This document shows, one piece after another, positions 53,922 through 64,000 of a DNA stretch of 64,000 nt (position 1 is the stretch's first letter; every line of letters begins with the position of its first letter). The position numbers and the translations under genes were made by a program. This DNA comes from Torymus aiolomorphi (lineage: Eukaryota; Arthropoda; Insecta; Hymenoptera; Torymidae), in NCBI GenBank assembly GCA_036365515.1, contig CM070874.1:50722583-50786582 (forward strand). Direction: 5' to 3'. Below the pieces are notes generated by a model. That model did no database searches. It saw nothing but the letters and a program-made list of their open reading frames with translations, and had not been told where the DNA came from.

Positions 53922-54993
53922 TGTAACGGGATGGCTAGTGGGGGAAAATCCCAACAAGTCACAGGCCAGCGATGCCCTAGAACACGGTGCCGCGGGTGTC
54001 AGACTAAAATGACTTGCCCGGGGATCTGCTCCTGGAATCCCGAAAACAACGCGAAGATCGCACACGAACTTCGCTTTCCAACTAATTGGATCGCTGAGTG
54101 AAAAGCGCGCGCTCGAAGAGTAAAGCGCGCGGCCGCTATGCTCAGATATGAAAACGACCGGCGGAGTCGTTTTCCCGCGGAGGCGGCGGTATTCGGGAGA
54201 AGGACAGGTTGTAAAGAACAACGCGACGAGTAACTAGATATCACAATATATTTACAATTACTAATCTCTACAAGCACAACGCCTGTGCTGATTAGAACAA
54301 AGAGTTATTTCGCGCGCGACCGTTAACATTCAAACGCGCGAACTACACGGCGCGCGGCGAAGCTGCTAATTTCGCGCGCGGTGTTAAAGTACGGCGAGCT
54401 GACACACACTCGCACGTACACGGCACAGAAAGCTTGCACGGGGCGATTTCCGTGCGAGCCTTTACAATAAACCCGCGAGAGGAGAGTAGAAAACTTACGT
54501 TAGGAAGGAGCAGCTGGTGCACTCGACTCTCTCTCGCTCCCTGTCGCTCGCACAACAGTTGCGCTCTCTTTCTCTCTCTCTCTTGCTCGCTGTATCGTGT
54601 CGGCAGGCGGGTTGGCTGCCGGCTCGTCGCTCACAGTCTCGTGCGGCTCACGCGGCTTAGGATCGCTCTCTCTCTGTCTCTCTTTCGCACGTTCACTATA
54701 TGCGGCGCCTCCACTACACTCGCGGGGTCTCACAAAGTACGATAGGACGGCGCGGACAAGTAAACTCAGGAGAGACACGGAAGAGATGTTTTACGCGCGA
54801 TGGCAGACACGAATATGGCTCCCTTTTCTCGCGGGAACCAGTTAGCAGCTTCGCGACGGATGACGGGCATTTTACGCGTCGCGAGACCGATTCGCTACGC
54901 GCGGCGCGCCTCGATTCGGCTGCGCAGGAGTTGCGCGCGCGCGCTCACTACCTTCGCGCGGTAGATTAGAATCGCGGCTAGACACGCGTTACA
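53922..54993 (-). repeat. Element B 3' LTR
   Basis: 1072 bp, GC-rich with many CGCGCG words (54080-54400). Repeated at 62962 onward. Open frames inside it are duplicated in the other LTR and are not called. Confidence 0.95.
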
Positions 54994-55003
54994 CCCCCCC
55001 GCC
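54994..55003 (-). promoter_or_regulatory. Element B polypurine tract
   Basis: Minus strand GCGGGGGGG directly precedes the 3' LTR start (TGTAACGCG). Confidence 0.65.
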
Positions 55004-55186
55004 AGACGCTGCTTAGGGGACCGAGAGCAGCTCTGCTAATCATGGCCGTCGTCGTACCTACTAATATGGTAGTAATGATTAGGAGAAGGAGGTTCGGAAA
55101 GGAACATTGCAGAATCGGAGTCACCGGTTTTTCTTTTTAATTATTAAAAAAAAATATATAAAAAAACTTCAGGGCTTCACCCCTCT

Positions 55187-56143
55187 TCAACTGGCCCGGG
55201 AATACGATCGGCGCCCCTTGTGACGAGCTTGGTTGGGGCAATGTTTTGACTTTTTCACCCCAAGCTCGCCACACATGAAGCACCGGGGGATCGCGTTACT
55301 GCCGAGCGCATCCCGGGCCGCTCGCTCTTCTTCGAGCGCCCTCCTAAGGCGCTCTTCTTCTTTTTGGAGACGGCGCTGGGCCTCTTCCTTGACCCGGCGC
55401 GCCGTCTCCTCCACCTTTTCCCTGGCTCGCCTGGCCTCTTCCATGCGCTCCTGTGCACGAGCCAGGCGAGCCTCCTCCGCCTTTTGGAAGGCGGTGCGGC
55501 GCAGCCTGGCGGCCCTGGCCTCTGCGGCGGCCGCGAGCTCTTCGCGCCGGCCTTGGGCCATTCCGATCCATTTGCCGGCTTGCCGCTCGCCGGCCTTACC
55601 GTGGCACTGGAGAAAGACCTCCAGTCCGGCCAGGGCAGCGTCCTCCGCAGCGCGCGAGGACTTGCTGAGGCACCGCGCTTCCTCGAGGGCCTTCTCCACT
55701 GGGACCCAGGCCGCACCGACTTCATCACTCGGTGCCCACTTGGGGGCCTGGGTCGGAGAACTCTCTTTCCTTTCTTCGTCGGCCCGAGCCGCGCCGGCGT
55801 TTCCTTCCGGCGCCATCTCTGAGGCTCGGACCGACGCCTCTTGTGAAAGCCGTTCTTCCCGGCTTTCCTGCTGCTCCTTCGGGGGACGAGGTCGCCGAAG
55901 CGGACTGGGACCGGCCTCTGCCCAGGCCGGCTCCGAAGGTCCCTTTCTTGGCTTCGGCGCCTCTATCTCCTCGATCATGACGGTGGAGGGCTCTTCCACT
56001 GGCTGGGGTGCCAGTGTCACAGCGTCGATGCCCTCCACGACCTGCTCCAAAAAATCGATGACGGCGGGGTCAGGATTGCACTGGATTAATCCAGCGATCA
56101 CCTTCTTCGCCGTCTTCGCTATTTCGGGAGTCAGGCCTTGCAT
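55187..56143 (-). CDS. Element B ORF3: coiled-coil protein with CX2CX10CX5H tail
   Basis: 318 aa, intact, located after integrase like ORF3 of element A. A short helical start (MQGLTPEIAKTAKKVIAGLI), a Pro/Glu-rich region, then a long Ala/Glu/Arg coiled coil (about 195-280: RREELAAAAEARAARLRR…, …EERLRRALEEERAARDAL). The C-terminus is CFMCGELGVKKSKHCPNQARH: CX2C then X10-C-X5-H, matching element A apart from A's lost first Cys. Very GC-rich with other open frames across it, but the conserved tail and position mark this frame as the gene. Not an envelope protein; possibly a nucleic-acid-binding accessory protein. Confidence 0.75.
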   Translation of the reverse strand: MQGLTPEIAKTAKKVIAGLIQCNPDPAVIDFLEQVVEGIDAVTLAPQPVEEPSTVMIEEIEAPKPRKGPSEPAWAEAGPSPLRRPRPPKEQQESREERLSQEASVRASEMAPEGNAGAARADEERKESSPTQAPKWAPSDEVGAAWVPVEKALEEARCLSKSSRAAEDAALAGLEVFLQCHGKAGERQAGKWIGMAQGRREELAAAAEARAARLRRTAFQKAEEARLARAQERMEEARRAREKVEETARRVKEEAQRRLQKEEERLRRALEEERAARDALGSNAIPRCFMCGELGVKKSKHCPNQARHKGRRSYSRAS

Positions 56144-56409
56144 GTCCTGAAACAGGTAAATCGATCCCGGGGAGGAGTGAGATTGAGGACTGAAGAATTA
56201 AGACGAACACAGGTTAGTACGTACGACACAAGTTGGACGGCACAATTATTGCTTTTTATACGCTCGGGTTCTACGAGGACTAATTAGTCCGGCATCAGCA
56301 GGTACGGGCTTCTTCTTCGAACCCTTTGGCCTCCCTGGGCCTCGCTTGGGTTCTGTTGGACCGGCCACACGCATAGGCCGGCCATCGCTCGCACGCTTTC
56401 CTGGCCTAA

Positions 56410-57859
56410 CTAATAGCGCGGTCTTACGAGGTGGACCGCGCCTCTTAGCCGTCGCCCGGGGCTGTACATTCCCCGGCTAACTCTGTGTCCCTCTGACGTG
56501 TTCCGTTCGGCTGAAGAGTCCCTCGCTGGTAGCGCCTGGGCTACTTCTGCTGAGACGTATCTCTTGAGTTGCTGCGCATGGACGGGACGTATCGTTCGAC
56601 CATCCTCACCTTGGATCTCATAGGTGTTTTCGCCTAGAATATTCACAATCGTGTAGGGCCCCGCGTACTTCGGGGCTAATTTGGCAGAAATCCCCTCAGC
56701 TGCTGAGGATAGTACCTTATTCTCTCTCCATACACGATCGCCTAGACAGAATTCTGGAGGTCGACGATGAGCGTCATAATATTTGGCTTGTCTCGTCTGC
56801 TCCGCTTGCGCGTCGGCCGCCGCCCGAACGTGCAATTCGCGGAGCTTGTCCATACGTACCACCCAATTGTTTATCGCCTCTTGCTGCCCTTGCTCTTCGG
56901 CTAACCTGTCTTCCTCCCGCCTTAGTGTCTTCGGTGGGTCGGGTTGTCGGCCGTAAATGAGCATGGCAGGACTTATCTTTGTGGAGCTGTGTTCGGCAGT
57001 ATTGTACGCGAACGCCAGCTCATTCAGTTTCTCATCCCAGGACCGGTGATTTTCCTCTGCGTAAGACATAATCATTGTCTTCACCGTTCGATTCACACGC
57101 TCGACAGGATTGGCCTGAGGGTGATACGGAGGTGTAAACGTGTGATGCACGTTTCTCTCCTTTAAGAATGCCTCTAATGGTGCATTTTTAAATTCAGTCC
57201 CATTGTCTGAGAGAAACACCTCCGGGACTCCGAATCGCAGACATACTCGCTCGTTGAGTCCCTTAATTACCGATTTACCATCTGCCCTTTTATCGGAATT
57301 ACTTCAATCCAGCGTGTGAACAAGTCCTGAATATGAGAATGTATTCGTGGCCGTGCGTGGTTTTTGGGAGGGGCCCCATAATGTCGCTGGCCACGATTTG
57401 CCATGGACGCTCTGTAATTCGGCGTCCCATGAATCCTGTTGGAGCGCGCTGTTCGACTTTGCACTGCTGGCAAATTTGGCACTGGCTCACGTATCTGGCT
57501 ACATCACGAGACATGTGTGGCCAATAATACTTCCGCTTTACTCTTTCTAGCGTTTTCTCGCGGCCCAAGTGCCCAGCAGTTGGAAAGTCATGGCATTCTC
57601 TCAGTACTTCGCGTCGCTTTTCGTGAGGGACTGCTAACTTCCATGCATCATCGTCGCCGAGAGACTCGTCTATGACTTCATCAGGTTCGTACTTGTACAG
57701 TCTCCCCGCCAGCTTGAACGTGGGGAAGTCTCGCGGCCGCTGTTGAACCTCTTTCACAATTTCGAGGTACCATTGGTCGTTTGTATCGCGTTCGAGCTCT
57801 AACGCGGCGACCGCTGGTTTCCTCTTCCTCGAACATCCGCGAAAGGGCATCTGGGACAT
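56410..57859 (-). pseudogene. Element B integrase, frameshifted
   Basis: The zinc domain piece (57859-57299: …TAGHLGREKTLERVK…, CQICQQC, first Asp in ASDIMGPL) ends in a frame break. Short remnants follow (…LFTRWIEVIPIKG… about 57320-57270, then a stop). The C-terminal piece (57219-56410, 269 aa) opens with MFLSDNGTEF (second Asp) and has HPQANPVERVNR (Glu), then a GPY/F-type module (LAPKYAGPYTIVNILGENTY). At least two breaks (near 57300 and 57230), in addition to the one separating it from RT. Confidence 0.85.
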
Positions 57860-59156
57860 TGTTCAAAGAGCCCTTTCGGTGTTCGACTGTGAAACTGTGG
57901 TTTTGTAGTTCCAAAGCCCATCTTGCTAACCTGCCTGATGGGTTTCGGAGATCACGGAGCCACTTCAAGCTGCTATGATCCGTGATGACCTTGAAGTCAT
58001 AGGCCTCTATATACGGACGGAACTTTTTGATTGCCCAGAGAATTGCTAGACACTCTCGTTCCGTCACGCTATAATTCTTCTCGGCCGCGCTCAGAGTTCG
58101 ACTAGCGAACTCTAGGACTCTTTCGTTGCCGTCTATTATCTGGTATAGCACCGCTCCAAGTCCTGTATCGCTCGCATCAGTTTGCACCACGAACTGTGCG
58201 TTAGATACCGGTCTGTGGAGAATCGGTGCAGAAGCAACTAGCGCTTTTAGCTTTTGGAAGGCCTCTTCTTGTGCCGTTGACCACTCGTATTTCCGATCCT
58301 TTTTCGTTAGTTCGGTCAGTGGTTCAGCAATTGTGGCGAAGTTTGATAAAAACTTTCTATACCACGAGGCCATTCCTAGGAAGCGTCTCAGCTGACGGAG
58401 GTTTTTCGGCACCGGATATTCCATAATGGGCTTTATTTTCTCGGGGTCTGGTTTAAAACCATCCCTATTTACTATGACCCCGAGATATTGGACCTCATCG
58501 CGACAGAAGACACTCTTCTCGCGATTTATTGTGAGGCCCGCGTCCTTTATCCTATCTAGAACTCTTTTTAGAACCTCTTTATGCTCCTCGAATGTTTCTG
58601 TGACTATTATTATGTCATCGAGATACGAGTAAGCAAAAGGTTCGAGTTCGGGGCCGATGACTTTGTCAATCAGCCTCTGGAAGGACGCTCCGGCATACGA
58701 AAGACCGTAGGGCATTCTTGTAAATTGAAATAACCCTTTGCCTGGCACGGTGAAGGCCGTAGTCTCTTTGGACTCCGGATTTAGTGGTATTTGGTGGTAC
58801 GCACTACTTAAATCCAACGTGGATATGTATCGCGCTTTCTGCAGTTTGCTTAAGATACTCTCCATGTATGGTAACGGGTATGCGTCTGGCCTTGACGCTG
58901 CGTTCACTTTTCTGAAGTCCACACAGAAACGGAACTTCCCGTTGGACTTGCGTACCATTACCACAGGGCTTGACCAGCCGCTTGTCGAAGGTTCTATTAT
59001 ACCCGCGAGTAGCATTTCCTCCACCTGCTTGTGCATCTCTTCCTCGAGTTTTCGAGATACTGGGTAGTACTTCTGTTTTATGGGTCTTGTGGAGCCGACG
59101 TCTACTGCATGCTCAACCCACGAAGTACACCCTAATGGTGCCAGGCCGTTTCCCAT
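57681..59156 (-). CDS. pol: Element B reverse transcriptase and RNase H
   Basis: 491 codons. RT: …RKSNGKFRFCVDFRKVNA… (69-86), ISTLDLSSAYHQIPL, MPYGLSYAGASFQR, catalytic YLDD (178-181). RNase H is complete, unlike element A: QTDASDTGLGAVLY, ASRTLSAAEKNYSVTERECL, TDHSSLKWLRDLRNP, GSLNNVPDALSRMFEEE. The last ~40 codons (after about 57830) are out of frame with the integrase and are artefactual. The N-terminus at Met 59156 is probably internal to the original pol frame. Confidence 0.9.
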   Translation of the reverse strand: MGNGLAPLGCTSWVEHAVDVGSTRPIKQKYYPVSRKLEEEMHKQVEEMLLAGIIEPSTSGWSSPVVMVRKSNGKFRFCVDFRKVNAASRPDAYPLPYMESILSKLQKARYISTLDLSSAYHQIPLNPESKETTAFTVPGKGLFQFTRMPYGLSYAGASFQRLIDKVIGPELEPFAYSYLDDIIIVTETFEEHKEVLKRVLDRIKDAGLTINREKSVFCRDEVQYLGVIVNRDGFKPDPEKIKPIMEYPVPKNLRQLRRFLGMASWYRKFLSNFATIAEPLTELTKKDRKYEWSTAQEEAFQKLKALVASAPILHRPVSNAQFVVQTDASDTGLGAVLYQIIDGNERVLEFASRTLSAAEKNYSVTERECLAILWAIKKFRPYIEAYDFKVITDHSSLKWLRDLRNPSGRLARWALELQNHSFTVEHRKGSLNNVPDALSRMFEEEETSGRRVRARTRYKRPMVPRNCERGSTAAARLPHVQAGGETVQVRT

Positions 59157-59690
59157 CAGCTCAGCTACTAAAGCTTCCGCTTCTTTGCGCTGCTCTTCTG
59201 TTGTCCGCCAACCCTATAGCTGATACGGACACGGTATTATTGGCGGTTATGGAGGCTACTTTAACTTTACGCTTGCATCATCATCTTTGAGATGCAGCGT
59301 ATTGTCAGTGGGGTCTAAGACGGCGCTAAACTTCTTAATGAAGTTCACCCCCAAGTAGCACTCCGTGTCTAGGTCTGGCATGATTGCGACGCGCACATCC
59401 TTGCACACGCCTGCCACGACCATGGGTAGATACACATAGCCAACCACTGCTATGCTCTGCCCATTAGCTACCCGTGCCGTTAGGCCGCTGGTCGCGATTA
59501 ATTCTTTTCCGCAGGCTGTAGCGAGCTGTAAGCCGATGGAATTCATCCCAGTCCAGGAAGCTCCAGTATCGAAGAGTGCCCGTAGCCTATAGCCGGCTAC
59601 ACCTACTTGAAGCCACCATCGCGAGCATGTTTCCTGGTTATCTTCGTTCTGCTGAGTCGTGGGCACTTCTTCGCTCTCTCCTTCAGGCAA
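59157..59690 (-). pseudogene. Element B aspartic protease and linker, frameshifted at its end
   Basis: Open from 59690 to 59256 with the active site DTGA (ALFDTGASWTGMNS) and a …YLGVNFIKKF… region typical of retropepsins. The frame stops at 59256. The expected linker to RT (…EQRKEAEALVAELMG…) is recoverable only by two frame changes between 59256 and 59160. The same linker is unbroken in element A. Confidence 0.8.
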
Positions 59691-59749
59691 TTGGACCGAG
59701 TTACCCTCGGTCGCTGATGTGAGAGCTGGGGGCGGGCGTGTGGCCGTGT

Positions 59750-62005
59750 TTACCTGCCCCCTTGGCCGTTTCCCTGCTGGTTTCCGGCAGCATTGGGGTT
59801 GCGGTCGCTTCCCCTTTGCTCGTTGCCGTAACCCCTTCGGTACTCTGGCCGTTGTGGAGGTCCATTACTCCTTGGACTTGGCGGCCTAGCCTGGTGGGTC
59901 GCGCTACTACCCCCACTAGGCTGATTATTACTTTGCCCGCCTTCCCGCTGCCTGTTCTCCCAATTATTCTTTTTCTTGGGCTTCTTGAACGACTGTGGGT
60001 TTGGCGTTTGCCCACTATTTCCGTCGGTGCCTTTCTTTGTCAAGCTTGACAAACACTCGGCCATCACCCGACGGAACATAGCCTCGAGGCTTTCTCGAGG
60101 CTCCTGCTGTTGTTGCCCCATCGCCGCCACTCCTGGATTCTGCTTTTTCCGCTGATCCGTGGTTGGCTCTGTAGGTACGTAGGCAAACTCTGGCAAGTAA
60201 GTGCGCTCTGGCGGTGGTGGCGAGTGATACACCTTATCTGCCGCGAGCGCTAATTCGGCCTCCCGGGCTAAATCCAGGAGCCCTCGGTAATCCGTAATTT
60301 GATTACGCATCACCATTTTTTGTAATTCTGGCCGCATGTTCCGGTGCAACATGTCCAATTGTTGGGGCATGCTAGGCACCGGAATTAACTTGAGAATCAA
60401 GGCTTGCAGATTCACTACGTAATCTCTCGTGAGTTCTTTTCTGCCTTGAGTCCTCGCGTTTATCTCCGCTAGGATTCGCTGTTGATGGCCCCTGTCACCG
60501 CCATACATGTGTATTATGGCCTCTTGGAAGTCTTGCCAAGATCGCCACGTATGACGGTTACTCCTATACCAGGTGGCCGCTACTCCACTCAGGAGCTCTG
60601 ACAATGACGAGAGTACTTCGTCGTACGTCAGATTTGCTAGAGCTCGACATTCCTCTACTCTCGTGAGGAATAACTCGACGCTCTGCTCCTTCAAGGACCC
60701 AGAGAACTTGATGTGCCATTTTCTTACGATTTGGCCAACATCACGGTTCGTCTGTTGAGGCACGTACGTCTGCCTCGTAGACTGGTCCAGTGTAGCGCTC
60801 ACCCCCGCCTGACGCTGTGTAGGATTTCTTCCGCTATTCCTCCTAGCGTCCCTTGGCGATTCAGTATTGGGGCTGCTGCTGTCAAAATTCACATATGTGA
60901 ACGTGTCCTGAAAGTTCACATGTGGTGATCCTCGTCCCCTGCCCGCACTCGGTAGTTGGACTCCCTCCAAGCGCGTGCTTGAGGGTGGGTGTCGAGCTTC
61001 TTGGAGTATTCGCACACTCTCTTTGAGCTCTTCCACCTCTTTGACGAGTCTATGGATCACCGACAGCAGCTGTTCTGAGACTACGTTATCTCCCACAGCA
61101 ATCCCTGCGGTACGCTGTTCCCCCGCACTTGGCCACTCAAAACTCTGTGGCTGCGGTGGACTTCGCGTTTGCTGCCAGAACGCGTGCTGCCCATTTTGTG
61201 CCGACAACGACTCTTGTTCTTGACTCCGCCGGAATTGTCGTTGCCTGCGCTGCTCTTCTAGCAACGCCTGCTGTCGCTGCTGCTCTTGATGCTTTCGCTG
61301 TTGCTGCCGCTGCTGCTCCTGCTGTTGTTGCTGTTGCTGCCGTCGCTGCTGCTCCATCTGCTGCTGCTGTTGCATTTGTTGCTGCTGCATTTGCTGCTGC
61401 TGCATTTGCTGCTGTTGCAGTTGCTGCTGCTGCATTTGCTGCTGCTGCATTTGCTGCTGCTGCAGTTGTTGCTGTTGAAGCTGTTGCTGTTGGAGCTGTC
61501 CCTCGGCTTCGGCTGGAGATGTCCCGGTGGGTGCTGCAGAGCTCAATATCTCTGTCCCAGAACCCTCCTGGCCGTTTGCCTCATCCGCTGGCTCCACCAC
61601 TGCATTATGTGCTTGTTGTGGAGCGTTCATCCTCCGAGACTCCGAGAGTTTTTGCATCACTATCGGGTCATCAAGGAGCGTAATGAACGGGTGCGGTTGG
61701 TCTGGATCAGTATTGGGATCCACAATAGTCGACCCAGACTTGTTCATCAACGTTAAGTCGATGAACGCCCTTCGGGACTGCTCGCGTTTAGCAAACGCTT
61801 GCTTCTCCGACAGCTCCGGCTCTGGCACAAAATCGGCGGCACTGTAATCGCCCATAAGCCACTTGATCGTTGTCAGCATATTCACTGATTGCAGATCTGA
61901 CTGCTGCAGACCAAGGGCTTGCATGGCCTCGATAATTTCCTCTTCGGGCTGTGTATACGCTCAATTGAGTATCGCAGATTCCGCAAATTGCGACGATCGG
62001 GCCAT
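59750..62005 (-). pseudogene. gag: Element B Gag with polyglutamine tract, one early stop
   Basis: The natural start appears to be the ATG at 62005 (MARSSQFAESAIL), but a TGA occurs at codon 15. From Met 61924 the frame is open for 724 aa. A long Gln-rich tract (about residues 140-235) made of CAG/CAA repeats (61270-61495) is followed by a capsid-like core homologous to element A Gag (…VRKWHIKFSGSLKEQSVELF…, …LLSGVAATWYRSNRHTW…, LHRNMRPELQKMV). The C-terminus is Gly/Arg/Gln-rich with no CCHC knuckle, unlike element A. Confidence 0.85.
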
Positions 62006-62950
62006 GGTGTCAATTGGCTGTGCGCTTCCCCACGAACTTATTTTACTAGCGCGAGTAGTATCCGGATTGATGGCAGAGAGAGTTTGCCTTTTCAACCCGT
62101 GAGCTAGCTTTTTCAATGCGATCCCGGGTTACTTTCTAAGAGCTACGGCGGTTGCTCTTAACCTCGATAATGCACGAGGATTTCCCGTATGCGGCTCTAA
62201 AAAAAAATAAAAGCTATTTCTGTAAGTAATTACGATTTGTAATTAATTACGCTCCACTACTCGCACTTGTAATTTTAAAATAAATATATGTGAAAAAAAA
62301 ATATATATATATCTGTCAAAACGGACAATATCACCAAAAACACAAAAAATAAATACAATTTTCATCTAAAAAAAAAATAAAAACAATTTTTAAGTTCGAG
62401 GGGATTTTTGCGCTCGAGTTTTTACTCGGGCGCACAGTCAACTTTTTGTTCCGAGAGTGCTTGCCGACTTTCTCTCGATCTTCTTCTAACTGCACGATAA
62501 AAGAGAAAAATTTTATTTTTCGTCCAAAAAAAAAAATTCGTATCGGAAATACGAGAGGACGAGAAGAAAAAAATTTTCGAGACGAGAAAAAAATTAATTA
62601 AAAAATTAATTATCGCTAAAAAAAAAATTTTGTCGTTAAAAAAATTAATTGTTATTAAAAAACTTTAATTGTTAACAATAATTCCTCAACACTCCAAAAA
62701 TTCCGCGATCAATATCTCTCCTCGTCGGCACACTAGGTCGAGGGTTATTGGCTATCGCACGCCTAACCTCTCGACCGCACTCTCGCAACAGCACGGCTGT
62801 GTCACGCACAAGCACACACGCGCCTACGAGCTGCGGCACGAAGAGCCTTTGTTTGCAGCTTACGCTCAGCTACGCTGCTGAGCTTCTTCGCGCCAAGCTT
62901 CGCCGCGAATCACGTACGCGTCGCAGGTCCTTCTCCACCCCCAAAACGTT
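62006..62950 (-). other. Element B 5' leader (untranslated)
   Basis: About 950 nt between gag and the primer-binding site. A-run-rich at 62195-62660, otherwise featureless. No supported gene. Confidence 0.7.
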
Positions 62951-62959
62951 GTGGCGCCA
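62946..62959 (-). promoter_or_regulatory. Element B primer-binding site
   Basis: The minus strand reads TGGCGCCACAACG two bases inside the 5' LTR: the same TGGCGCC start as element A, so the same primer tRNA class is likely. Confidence 0.65.
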
Positions 62960-62961
62960 GT

Positions 62962-64000
62962 TGTAACGGGATGGCTAGTGGGGGAAAATCCCAACAAGCC
63001 ACAGGCCAGCGATGCCCTAGAACACGGTGCCGCGGGTGTCAGACTAAAATGACTTGCCCGGGGATCTGCTCCTGGAATCCCGAAAACAACGCGAAGATCG
63101 CACACGAACTTCGCTTTCCAACAATTGGATCGCTGAGTGAAAAGCGCGCGCTCGAAGAGTAAAGCGCGCGGCCGCTATGCTCAGATATGAAAACGACCGG
63201 CGGAGTCGTTTTCCCGCGGAGGCGGCGGTATCCGGGAGAAGGACAGGTTGTAAAGAACAACGCGACGAGTAACTAGATATCACAATATATTTACAATTAC
63301 TAATCTCTACAAGCACAACGCCTGTGCTGATTAGAACAAAGAGTTATTTCGCGCGCGACCGTTAACATTCAAACGCGCGAACTACACGGCGCGCGGCGAA
63401 GCTGCTAATTTCGCGCGCGGTGTTAAAGTACGGCGAGCTGACACACACTCGCACGTACACGGCACAGAAAGCTTGCACGGGGCGATTTCCGTGCGAGCCT
63501 TTACAATAAACCCGCGAGAGGAGAGTAGAAAACTTACGTTAGGAAGGAGCAGCCGGTGCACTCGACTCTCTCTCGCTCCCTGTCGCTCGCACAGCAGTTG
63601 CGCTCTCTTTCTCTCTCTCTCTTGCTCGCTGTATCGTGTCGGCAGGCGGGTTGGCTGCCGGCTCGTCGCTCACAGTCTCGTGCGGCTCACGCGGCTTGGG
63701 ATCGCTCTCTCTCTGTCTCTCTTTCGCACGTTCACTATATGCGGCGCCTCCACTACACTCGCGGGGTCTCACAAAGTACGATAGGACGGCGCGGACAAGT
63801 AAACTCAGGAGAGACACGGAAGAGATGTTTTACGCGCGATGGCAGACACGAATATGGCTCCCTTTTCTCGCGGGAACCAGTTAGCAGCTTCGCGACGGAT
63901 GACGGGCATTTTACGCGTCGCGAGACCGATTCGCTACGCGCGGCGCGCCTCGATTCGGCTGCGCAGGAGTTGCGCGCGCGCGCTCACTACCTTCGCGCGG
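62962..64000 (-). repeat. Element B 5' LTR (cut by window end)
   Basis: Matches 53922-54959 with about six differences by eye, including one 1-bp indel near 63123. About 33 nt of the LTR lie beyond the window. Confidence 0.95.

Larger units (their letters stand above)
53922..64000 (-). mobile_element. LTR retrotransposon B (Ty3/Gypsy type), cut by the window end
   Basis: 3' LTR at 53922-54993 and 5' LTR from 62962 to the end (about 33 nt short of complete). LTRs begin TGTAACGGG and end GTTACA; by eye only about six differences in ~1040 shared bases. Gene order on the minus strand matches element A (gag, PR, RT-RH, INT, ORF3), but several frame breaks are present. Confidence 0.95.

Noticed and set aside
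54434..54969. Arg/Ser-rich frames in element B LTR, repeated at 63473-63884
   Set aside because: LTR duplication only. No domain.
55233..56150. 305-codon + strand frame opposite ORF3 of element B
   Set aside because: Antisense shadow of a GC-rich coiled-coil gene (Ser/Arg/Ala-rich artefact).
61129..61756. Poly-Ala and poly-Leu frames
   Set aside because: Antisense or off-frame reading of the CAG/CAA polyglutamine tract in gag.

Overview
The window looks like a repeat-rich, probably heterochromatic stretch of an arthropod nuclear genome, most likely an insect and plausibly a hymenopteran. This rests on AT-rich low-complexity sequence, the arthropod-type Polinton gene set, Penelope-like and R1/I-like retroelements, chromodomain integrase, microsatellites and an intron-bearing transposon gene. 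I see no ordinary host gene, tRNA or rRNA. Almost everything recognisable is a mobile element, and several are nested with readable insertion footprints.

Region 1 (1-25.8 kb) is a Russian-doll nest. The outermost candidate is a pair of inverted ends TTAA-GGGGACAAGCCATG (409-426) and its mirror (25796-25813). Inside lies a tandem array of ~105-120 bp units with a conserved 'AAAATGGCGG' core, split into 3336-3679 and 23715-24960 by a pogo/Tigger-like DNA transposon (3680-23714, TA duplication). That transposon carries a broken transposase gene (itself hit by a fold-back MITE) and is split by a Penelope-like retroelement (6539-23172, 14-bp target duplication). The Penelope element is split in turn, inside its GIY-YIG endonuclease coding region, by a Polinton/Maverick (7486-21582, 6-bp duplication GATATG, ~920-bp terminal inverted repeats).

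The Polinton is nearly complete. Leftward genes are an unidentified 247-aa protein, a major capsid protein, a small ORF, a penton-like minor capsid protein, an adenain-type protease and a phospholipase-A2/membrane-active protein. Rightward genes are the packaging ATPase, a conserved Polinton protein, a 68-aa protein that matches the PPP1R15/GADD34 PP1-binding core, a fibre-like protein, a small ORF and the integrase. The protein-primed DNA polymerase B runs leftward and has a 115-nt intron. The PPP1R15-like gene is the most striking find: it suggests that the element/virus counteracts eIF2alpha phosphorylation. Single frame breaks occur in three of the genes although the inverted repeats are almost identical.

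Region 2 (26-32.7 kb) is a degraded RNase H-bearing I/Jockey-type LINE invaded by a 596-bp near-perfect hairpin element and by G/C-capped fold-back elements. Region 3 (32.7-43.4 kb) has no intact gene: dispersed AT-rich repeat copies, two MITE-like elements, an R1-type LINE 3' fragment and a second Tigger-like remnant.

Region 4 (43.4 kb to the end) holds two abutting Ty3/Gypsy-type LTR retrotransposons, both coding leftward: element A (43387-53911, LTRs 1409 bp) and element B (53922 to beyond the window, LTR ~1072 bp). Both have gag, protease, RT, RNase H and integrase with breaks. Both also carry an extra third ORF after integrase with a coiled coil and a conserved CX10CX5H tail.
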